From: Bacteroidales bacterium
GTDB taxonomy: Bacteria > Bacteroidota > Bacteroidia > Bacteroidales > F082
Reading direction: 5' to 3'
NCBI GenBank assembly: GCA_017645245.1
Contig: JAGCPG010000083.1
Coordinates: forward strand, 1-37,394
DNA length: 37,394 bases
The notes beneath the pieces are model-generated. The model saw only the letters and a program-made list of their open reading frames with translations, was not told where the DNA came from and did not search any database. The position numbers were made by a program, and so were the translations under genes. This document shows, piece by piece, positions 16,578-22,949 of this stretch; positions within the stretch are counted from its first letter, which is position 1, and each line of letters opens with the position of its first letter.

Positions 16578-17780
16578 TAATTTCGCCAGCGCCTCTTTGA
16601 TTCTCCTAGCTGCCTCGACGAGCTTGTCCAAAGAGGTCGCATAAGAGAGTCGGATGCAGTCGTCGTTGCCGAACGAATTACCAGCCACGCATGCCACATG
16701 GGCATTGTAAAGCAACCACATGCAGAGGTCGTCGCTGCCTTTGATGACGGTCTGGCCGTCGGTCTTGCCATAGTACGACTTCATTTCGGGGAACACGTAG
16801 AAGGCGCCGGCGGGGGTGTTGCACTTTACGCCGGGAATCTCGTTCAAAAGCTTCACGAGGGTGTCGCGACGTTCACGGAAATTCTTCAGCATGTACTGAA
16901 TCTCAGGTGAGTTCTCTGGGCAGAGCTCAAGGGCCTTCACGGTGGCGGCTTGAGCGATGGTGCAAATGCCGGAGGTGATTTGGCCTTGAATCTTGTTGGT
17001 GGCCTTCACGATAGCCTGCGGAGCGGCGATGTAGCCAATTCTCCAGCCGGTCATGGCATAGCCCTTGGCCACGCCGTTGACGATGACGAGACGATCCTTC
17101 AGGAAGTCGAACTGTCCCATGCTCTCGTGCTTGTGCTCGTATTGGATAAACTCATAGATCTCATCGGAGATGATGATGATGTTGGGGTATTTCCGCAGCA
17201 CCTCTGCGATGGCGGTCAGTTCGGCTTTGGTGAATACGGAGCCGCTGGGGTTGCAGGGCGTGTTGATGAGCAGGGCCTTGGTCTTGGGAGTGATGGCCTT
17301 TTCAAATTGCTCGGCAGTGATCTTAAAATCATGGGCCATGTCGCTCTTGACAATGACGGGAACGCCGCCAGCCAGCTTCACCATCTCAGGGTACGAAACC
17401 CAGAACGGGGCGGGGATAATGACCTCGTCGCCATCATTGATGATGGCCAAAAGCACGTTGTTGATGGCCTGCTTGGCACCATTGGAGACCAGGATGTCGG
17501 TGTCCTTGTAGTCGAGGCCGTTGTCGCGTTTCAGTTTGGCTGCGATAGCCTTGCGAAGTGCAGGAGTGCCGGGAACGGGCGGGTAGTGGGTGTCGTTGTT
17601 GTTGATGGCATCTACACCAGCTTGCTTGGCTGATTCCGGGGTGTTGAAGTCGGGCTCGCCGATGCTCAGGCTGATGACGTCAATGCCCTGGGCCTTCAAC
17701 TCACGGCTCTTGTTGGTCATGGCTAAAGTGGCTGACTCGGCCATGTTCAGTACTCTGTTCGAAAGGATGATTTCACTCAT
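16572..17780 (-). CDS. aspC: Aspartate aminotransferase (class I PLP aminotransferase)
   Basis: The 402-residue enzyme belongs to the class I/II aminotransferases, subgroup I-beta. PLP-binding Lys239 lies in GVAKGYAMTGWRIGY, Asp206 in IISDEIYE and the NTPCNPSGSVF loop at 173-183. It should interconvert aspartate and oxaloacetate. A close relative acting on other amino acids cannot be excluded. The frame is open ten codons further up, but 17780 (MSEIILSNRV) gives the family start. The -7 box at 17829-17822 lies about 40 bases upstream. Confidence 0.88.
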   Translation of the reverse strand: MSEIILSNRVLNMAESATLAMTNKSRELKAQGIDVISLSIGEPDFNTPESAKQAGVDAINNNDTHYPPVPGTPALRKAIAAKLKRDNGLDYKDTDILVSNGAKQAINNVLLAIINDGDEVIIPAPFWVSYPEMVKLAGGVPVIVKSDMAHDFKITAEQFEKAITPKTKALLINTPCNPSGSVFTKAELTAIAEVLRKYPNIIIISDEIYEFIQYEHKHESMGQFDFLKDRLVIVNGVAKGYAMTGWRIGYIAAPQAIVKATNKIQGQITSGICTIAQAATVKALELCPENSPEIQYMLKNFRERRDTLVKLLNEIPGVKCNTPAGAFYVFPEMKSYYGKTDGQTVIKGSDDLCMWLLYNAHVACVAGNSFGNDDCIRLSYATSLDKLVEAARRIKEALAKLR

Positions 17781-17821
17781 GTCGATATGTTTAAAAGTTT
17801 TGAAATTCAATTATTAGGCTG

Positions 17822-17829
17822 CAAAAATA
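17822..17829 (-). promoter_or_regulatory. -7 box of aspC
   Basis: TATTTTTG is read on the minus strand. The place of the -33 element is occupied by the heptamer tract at 17834-17868 and has no TTG. Confidence 0.5.
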
Positions 17830-17833
17830 CAAA

Positions 17834-17868
17834 ATTCTTACTTCTTATTTCCTACTTCTTACTTCTTT
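17834..17868. repeat. Tandem heptamer CTTCTTA between divergent promoters
   Basis: The five units (ATTCTTA, CTTCTTA, TTTCCTA, CTTCTTA, CTTCTTT) occupy nearly all the space between the -7 box of aspC and the -7 box of the rightward gene at 17897. Confidence 0.8.
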
Positions 17869-17871
17869 TTG

Positions 17872-17879
17872 TACCTTTG
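17872..17879 (+). promoter_or_regulatory. -7 box of the 17897-lpxD unit
   Basis: TACCTTTG lies 17 bases before the ATG at 17897. Its -33 region also falls in the heptamer tract and carries no TTG. Confidence 0.5.
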
Positions 17880-17896
17880 CGCAAAATCTAAAAAAC

Positions 17897-18355
17897 ATGG
17901 GCTTCTTTTTCGATAGAAAACTCAAGCTAAAGGAACTGGAAATGCGGATGAAAGCCAAGACGGAACTGCGTTTGGTGACCGCCAGGATGGTTACGCCCCT
18001 CAAGATCCAGGCCTGCGAGCGTTTTCTGCTTTTTCTGGAACGGTCGCAACTTCCGGTGTTGGTCAAGCGTATTTATTCCCCCGGGATGCTCAAGGATGGC
18101 TTTCATATCGCCCTGCTGCAAAGCATCGAGGAGGAGTTTGAACATAACCTGGCTCAACAGCTTTATGTCAGCAACGATGCATGGACGGCAGTGAAAAGTG
18201 CCAAGGAGGAACTGGTGAACCAAATCAACGCCACTTTCGACAAAACCGACGGTGGCACGGATGTTGCATTGATCGCCCAAGCCTTGGTGGCCTTGCCCAA
18301 TCCGTTCATCGATCAGGCCATCATCATGTTGAAAAAGGAGTTTAACGAAATCTAA
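17897..18355 (+). CDS. Conserved Bacteroidota protein of unknown function
   Basis: This 152-residue protein is soluble by inspection and mostly helical. Its N-terminal 35 residues are strongly charged (RKLKLKELEMRMKAKTELR), followed by IQACERFLLFLERSQLPVLVKRIY. The stretch AYERLxLFLERI-like is one I associate with an uncharacterised Bacteroidota family (DUF7935-like). Members of that family usually begin with a membrane helix; none is visible here. It lies six bases upstream of lpxD and is probably co-transcribed with it, but no lipid A role can be claimed. Confidence 0.7.
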   Translation: MGFFFDRKLKLKELEMRMKAKTELRLVTARMVTPLKIQACERFLLFLERSQLPVLVKRIYSPGMLKDGFHIALLQSIEEEFEHNLAQQLYVSNDAWTAVKSAKEELVNQINATFDKTDGGTDVALIAQALVALPNPFIDQAIIMLKKEFNEI

Positions 18356-18361
18356 ATTGTA

Positions 18362-19402
18362 ATGAAGTTTTTAGCGTCACAAATTGCGGCCTTGCTCGCT
18401 GGCACAGTGGAAGGTAATCCCAATGAGGAAGTGTGGAACGTAGCCAAGATCGAGGAGGGCGCCCCGGGAATGTTGAGCTTTCTGGCCAACCCGAAATACA
18501 TCCCTTACATCTATGAAACCAAGTCGTCCGTGGTGATCGTCAACAAGGACTTTGTGGCTGAAAAGCCTATCGCCGCCACCTTGATCCGCGTGGACGACTC
18601 TTACGCCTCGTTTGCCAAGCTGCTGGCCTACTACGACCAGCTCTCTCAAGATAAAAAAGGAGTGTCGTCGCTGGCTTTCGTGACCCCAAGCGCCAAATGC
18701 GGTGAGAACATCTATCTTGGCGAGTTTGCTTTCGTGGGTGAGAACGTCACCATCGGCAACAACGTGAAAGTCTATCCCCAAGTCTATATCGGCGACGGCT
18801 CCGTCATCGGCGACAACACCACGCTGTATCCCGGCGTCAGGCTGTATCGCAACACCGTGGTGGGCAAACGCTGCATCATCCATTCCGGTGCCGTGATCGG
18901 TGCCGACGGATTCGGCTTCGTGCCTCAGGAAGACGGCCATTACGAGAAGATCCCGCAGGTGGGCAACGTGATGATCGACGACGACGTTGAGATCGGTGCA
19001 AACACCACCATCGACCGTTCCACGATGGGTTCCACAAGAGTCCACAAAGGGGTAAAGCTCGATAATCTGGTGCATCTGGCGCACAATGTCGAAGTTGGCG
19101 AAAACACCGCCATGGCAGCTCAGGTGGGTGTCAGCGGCTCGACGCACCTCGGCAAGAACTGCGTGGTGGGAGGACAAACGGGTTTTGTAGGCCATCTGCA
19201 TATCGCTGACGGCTCGAAATTCGGTGGGCAATGCGGCGTCATGGGAAGTATCAAGGAACAAAACCAGGAATTCATGGGAACGCCCATCCAGCCTTTGCGT
19301 CAATACCTTGTCACCAACGCCCGTCTGCGCCATATTGACGAAATGGCACGAAAATTGGATAGCCTTGAAAAAGAGCTGGCGAAATTGAAAACCAGCCTTT
19401 AA
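18362..19402 (+). CDS. lpxD: UDP-3-O-(3-hydroxyacyl)glucosamine N-acyltransferase
   Basis: This 346-residue lipid A enzyme performs the third step, N-acylation of the UDP-3-O-acyl-glucosamine. The N-terminal uridine-binding domain (about 1-100) precedes a left-handed beta-helix built of hexapeptide repeats ([20 protein letters not shown]). The catalytic base His241 lies in [12 protein letters not shown]-terminal helical tail ([18 protein letters not shown]) completes the trimer-forming fold. lpxC follows after 83 bases that carry its own promoter. Confidence 0.95.
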   Translation: MKFLASQIAALLAGTVEGNPNEEVWNVAKIEEGAPGMLSFLANPKYIPYIYETKSSVVIVNKDFVAEKPIAATLIRVDDSYASFAKLLAYYDQLSQDKKGVSSLAFVTPSAKCGENIYLGEFAFVGENVTIGNNVKVYPQVYIGDGSVIGDNTTLYPGVRLYRNTVVGKRCIIHSGAVIGADGFGFVPQEDGHYEKIPQVGNVMIDDDVEIGANTTIDRSTMGSTRVHKGVKLDNLVHLAHNVEVGENTAMAAQVGVSGSTHLGKNCVVGGQTGFVGHLHIADGSKFGGQCGVMGSIKEQNQEFMGTPIQPLRQYLVTNARLRHIDEMARKLDSLEKELAKLKTSL

Positions 19403-19413
19403 ACCGATTTTTT

Positions 19414-19443
19414 TTGGACTTAACGAAAAATTCCCTATTTTTG
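19414..19443 (+). promoter_or_regulatory. Promoter of lpxC-lpxA
   Basis: TTG (19414-19416), 19 bases and TATTTTTG (19436-19443) form a complete Bacteroidota promoter. The -7 box is 42 bases before the lpxC ATG. Confidence 0.7.
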
Positions 19444-19452
19444 CGCGTTTTT

Positions 19453-19474
19453 CTTGAGACGTTATAAACTCAAG
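19453..19474 (+). other. Small hairpin in the lpxC 5' leader
   Basis: CTTGAG (19453-19458) and CTCAAG (19469-19474) form a perfect 6-bp stem with a ten-base A/T-rich loop, between the lpxC promoter and its ATG. It has no U-run, so it is not a terminator; a role in translation or mRNA stability is possible. Confidence 0.4.
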
Positions 19475-19485
19475 CTAGGATCATT

Positions 19486-20400
19486 ATGGAAGAAAAACAA
19501 TGTACGATAACTAGGAAAGTCAGCGTCACGGGAGCGGGGCTGCACACGCGTCAATGCGGCACCCTGACCTTTAACCCGGCCCCTGCCAACACGGGCATTC
19601 GCTTCCGTCGCATCGACTTGGAAAGCCAGCCCATCATCGAGGCTGACGTTGACAATGTCATCGATACGGCAAGAGGAACCACCCTTGGAAAAGGCGGTGT
19701 GAAGATATATACTGTTGAACATGTGCTCGCTTCCTTGAGAGGCTTGGGTATCGACAATGTGCTCATCGACATCGATGTGGAGGAGACGCCCATCATGGAT
19801 GGCAGCGCCAAGGAATTCGTCAAGGTGCTGAAGCAAGCCGGTATCGTTGAACAGGACGCCCTTCGCGACTATTACGAGATCAAGAACCCCATTTCCTATA
19901 AAAACGAGGTGCTGGGCATCGAGCTTTCCATCGAGCCCTGCGATACCTTCCAGGTTGACGTCACGGTGAAATACAACACCAGGGTTCTGGACAAGCAGAA
20001 CGCCACCCTGAACGATATCAAGGATTTTGAAACTGAGATCGCCCCGTGCCGTACCTTCGTGTTCCTTCATGAGCTGGAGACACTCCTCAGTCGTAACCTG
20101 ATCAAAGGTGGCGACCTGACCAACGCCATCGTGTTTGTCAACAAGAATGTCTCTTCAGAGGAACTCGACCATATCGCCGCTTTCTTCAAGAAACCCAAAG
20201 TGGAGGTTAAGGAAAATGGCATTCTCAATAACGTTGAACTGTATTTCCCCAATGAGCCTGCACGCCACAAACTGCTGGACCTCATCGGCGACCTGACGCT
20301 GGTCGGCAAACCCATCAAGGGTCGTGTAACAGCTTATAAACCAGGACATTTCTCCAATACGTCCTTTGCAAGAAAGATTAAACATTCCATGCTTCAATAG
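19486..20400 (+). CDS. lpxC: UDP-3-O-acyl-N-acetylglucosamine deacetylase (without fused FabZ)
   Basis: This 304-residue zinc deacetylase catalyses the committed step of lipid A synthesis. The zinc ligands are His79 (TVEHVLAS, with Glu78 beside it), His261 and Asp265 (RHKLLDLIGDL); His288 is in KPGHFSN. The length equals stand-alone LpxC of Proteobacteria. In most Bacteroidota I know, this gene is fused to a C-terminal FabZ dehydratase (about 460 residues in all). Here the frame stops with HSMLQ, right at the domain boundary, and lpxA follows 13 bases later. Confidence 0.94.
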   Translation: MEEKQCTITRKVSVTGAGLHTRQCGTLTFNPAPANTGIRFRRIDLESQPIIEADVDNVIDTARGTTLGKGGVKIYTVEHVLASLRGLGIDNVLIDIDVEETPIMDGSAKEFVKVLKQAGIVEQDALRDYYEIKNPISYKNEVLGIELSIEPCDTFQVDVTVKYNTRVLDKQNATLNDIKDFETEIAPCRTFVFLHELETLLSRNLIKGGDLTNAIVFVNKNVSSEELDHIAAFFKKPKVEVKENGILNNVELYFPNEPARHKLLDLIGDLTLVGKPIKGRVTAYKPGHFSNTSFARKIKHSMLQ

Positions 20401-20413
20401 GAGGATAAAAACA

Positions 20414-21208
20414 ATGGCAGCAATGAACCAACCCATGGCATATATTCACCCTAACGCTCGCATCGCCGAGGATGTAAAAATAGAGCCTTTCGCCTGGATT
20501 GGCGAGGATGTTGAAATCGGCTCCGGCTCATGGATTGGCCCCAATGCCACCATTATGGACGGCGCCCGCATTGGCAAGAACTGCAAGATCTTCCCGGGTG
20601 CAGTCATATCAGCCGTGCCTCAGGATTTGAAGTACAAGGGAGAAATCACTTATTGCTATATCGGCGACGGCACTACGGTGCGCGAATCGGCGACGGTCAA
20701 CAAAGGTACGTTGGCCTCCGGTAAGACGGTGGTGGGTAAGGATTGCCTGTTGATGGCTTTCACCCACGTGGCCCACGATTGCGTGCTTGGCGACCATGTC
20801 ATCATGTCGAACGTGGCTTCGTTGGCCGGACACATCACGGTTGACGATTGGGCTATCCTGGGCGGTTTGGCCGCAGTGAGCCAGTTCTGCCGCATCGGTG
20901 CCCATGTGATGATCTCAGGCGGTGCCATGATCAACAAGGATATTCCTCCGTTTGTCAAGACGGGTACGGGCTATCCCGTGTCGTACGCCGGCGTGAATTA
21001 CATCGGTCTTTCCCGTAGGGGTTATACCAAGGAACGCATCAATGCCATTCAGGATATTTACCGTGTCATCTATAGCGCTGGCATGAACGTCACCCAGGCC
21101 GTTCAGTTTATCAAGGCTAACCTGCCGGCTTCCCAGGATCTGGATGAAATCGTGAAGTTCATTCAGGAATCTAGGATCGGCATCATGAAGAACACCGTGG
21201 GTGAATAA
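20414..21208 (+). CDS. lpxA: UDP-N-acetylglucosamine O-acyltransferase
   Basis: The 264-residue first enzyme of lipid A synthesis transfers a 3-hydroxyacyl chain to UDP-GlcNAc. A left-handed beta-helix of hexapeptide repeats (YIHPNARIAEDVKIEPFAWI) precedes a helical C-terminal domain. The catalytic His121 is in THVAHDCVLG. The ATG at 20414 is chosen over an upstream one at 20366 because AGGAGG (20399-20404) sits ten bases before it; this site overlaps the lpxC stop, so the two are probably coupled. The gene's last 26 bases overlap the convergent glycosyltransferase gene. Confidence 0.95.
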   Translation: MAAMNQPMAYIHPNARIAEDVKIEPFAWIGEDVEIGSGSWIGPNATIMDGARIGKNCKIFPGAVISAVPQDLKYKGEITYCYIGDGTTVRESATVNKGTLASGKTVVGKDCLLMAFTHVAHDCVLGDHVIMSNVASLAGHITVDDWAILGGLAAVSQFCRIGAHVMISGGAMINKDIPPFVKTGTGYPVSYAGVNYIGLSRRGYTKERINAIQDIYRVIYSAGMNVTQAVQFIKANLPASQDLDEIVKFIQESRIGIMKNTVGE

Positions 21209-22316
21209 TCTCTCGGTACCATTCGTTGAGTAGTTTCCCAACTTGTTTCGTGTCGTATTGCTCCATCACCTGAGCCCTAAGGTTTTCAGGATCGTAATTA
21301 TTATAGGTGTGGCAGCATTGTTCCATGGCATTGGCCAAGGCTAGCGTATCAGCCGGAGGCACCAGGATGCCGTTGCTTTCATTGACGATCTCGGCGATGC
21401 CGCCTACTCGGGTCGAAACCACGGGCAGCCCGCAGCCTAAGGCTTCAAGGATCACCACAGGCATGTTCTCGTAGTTGCTGGACAACACCAAAAAGTCACA
21501 CGAGGCTAAGGTGTCGGCCAAGGTCTGTCCCTGAAGCAGTCCGGTGAATAAAACGCAGTCGTTCAGTTCTAATGTGTTGGCTTTCAGTTTCATGGCTTCC
21601 AAATCCATGCCTTCGCCGATCAACACGGCTTGATAGGGGATGCCTTTGTCTTTCAGGATTTTCAACGCATCAAGTAAACCACTGATGTTCTTGGACTTGT
21701 CCTCAAAACAGCTGACATGGGCGATTTTCGGAATGTCGTTGTGATGTGGCTTGGGCTGGAATAGCTCAAAGTTTACCACATTGGGAAGAGTGACGTATCT
21801 GTCGTTGCTGAGTCCGTGGGCTTGCATGGCTTGGGTGAGATTCTCGGTCACAGTAGTCACCATGGCGGCGTTGCGAACCACGATCTTGGTGGCCATCTTC
21901 CTTATGATGCCGCTGAAATCGTTGCCAGGCAGGTAACGCGACCAGTGCTCGGTGATCATGTAGGGCGTGCCGTGAAATAGCTTCTCAAAATAGGCCACTA
22001 CACCCATTCGGGTCAACACGTGAACGTGGATCAAATCGGGTTTTCCAGCCAACTTCAGGGCTTTTCGGCAGGCTTTGAAATAGCGTAGGGCAGAGGTGAG
22101 TTTGTTGGTTTTCTTGTAATAGACACGGATGGTGTCCACCCCGTTTTCCTTACTTCGCTCGATGTTGTACTTGGATGTGGCCTTTTCGTCAGGATGAACG
22201 TAAATGGCAGTGACTTCGTTGAATAGGGCGACAGCTTCGGCATGGCGTTGCACAAACAGCCCGAACATCGGGTCGTATTTGTGAGGATACCACCGTGCCA
22301 GGAACGTGACTTTCAT
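21183..22316 (-). CDS. Glycosyltransferase family 4 (GT-B)
   Basis: The 377-residue protein starts MKVTFLARWYPHKYDPMFG, a common opening of GT4 enzymes. It has a C-terminal nucleotide-sugar domain with SSNYENMPVVILEAL and GCGLPVVSTRVGGIAEIV. It should act in the cytoplasm on a surface glycan; donor and acceptor are unknown. Its ATG overlaps the lolA stop by four bases, so it is the last gene of lepB-ftsK-lolA-GT. It ends inside the lpxA coding sequence in the tail-to-tail direction. Confidence 0.88.
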   Translation of the reverse strand: MKVTFLARWYPHKYDPMFGLFVQRHAEAVALFNEVTAIYVHPDEKATSKYNIERSKENGVDTIRVYYKKTNKLTSALRYFKACRKALKLAGKPDLIHVHVLTRMGVVAYFEKLFHGTPYMITEHWSRYLPGNDFSGIIRKMATKIVVRNAAMVTTVTENLTQAMQAHGLSNDRYVTLPNVVNFELFQPKPHHNDIPKIAHVSCFEDKSKNISGLLDALKILKDKGIPYQAVLIGEGMDLEAMKLKANTLELNDCVLFTGLLQGQTLADTLASCDFLVLSSNYENMPVVILEALGCGLPVVSTRVGGIAEIVNESNGILVPPADTLALANAMEQCCHTYNNYDPENLRAQVMEQYDTKQVGKLLNEWYREIIHPRCSS

Positions 22317-22948
22317 CGCATGTCAATGATGTCAATGTTGGGGTTGGCCTTGGAATCGAAGCGGAAGAAGCTGTCCTTCAGGTTTTGGTCGAACTTCATC
22401 TGGATGTTTTCCAGGACCATGCTGCTGCCGTCGTCGAAGTGGAAAACGATGTTTTTTAGGAGTTTATCTTTTGGATTGATGACGGCGGTGATCTCCTTGA
22501 ACTGGCCTTTGGGGTTACTGAGCAGGACGCGTTCCAGTTGCTGTGCCTTGTCGGCTTCGCTGGTGATACTTTTGGCGGTGTAGTCCTTGTCTAGCATCGT
22601 GATCAGCTTAAGGGGAGTGTTGTCCTCGCCTTCGCTGGTGTTGCTGAGTGTAACTTCTTCGTTGTCAAAAATATAGTTCCAAATGCTTTTTCCGTCGGAA
22701 ATGATTTCCTGGTCGATCAGCTGCACCTTGTAACATTCGCCTTGAAGGAAAGCGGTACCTTGCTGTTTTTCAGAGGCGTTTTGGTCGTCAAGGGCATACT
22801 GGTAGTCGAACGTCAACTCCACGTTCTTATGGTCACGGATGTTTTTTACGGTGGCTTTGACGAGCTCGTCACTGGTGTTTTGGGCTGACGCCATGCCTGT
22901 GGCAAGCATCAGCCAAAGGCCTGCGAGGATTGTGATACTTTTCTTCAT
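22313..22948 (-). CDS. lolA: LolA-like outer-membrane lipoprotein carrier
   Basis: The 211-residue periplasmic protein has a signal peptide (MKKSITILAGLWLMLATGMA, then SAQ). A beta-rich single domain follows (NVELTFDYQYALDD, CYKVQLIDQEIISDGKSIWNY, ITAVINPKDKLLKNIVF), typical of the LolA fold that carries lipoproteins across the periplasm. The pair ftsK-lolA is common in Bacteroidota, which supports the call. Its start is one base beyond the ftsK stop. Confidence 0.85.
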   Translation of the reverse strand: MKKSITILAGLWLMLATGMASAQNTSDELVKATVKNIRDHKNVELTFDYQYALDDQNASEKQQGTAFLQGECYKVQLIDQEIISDGKSIWNYIFDNEEVTLSNTSEGEDNTPLKLITMLDKDYTAKSITSEADKAQQLERVLLSNPKGQFKEITAVINPKDKLLKNIVFHFDDGSSMVLENIQMKFDQNLKDSFFRFDSKANPNIDIIDMR

Positions 22949-22949
22949 G

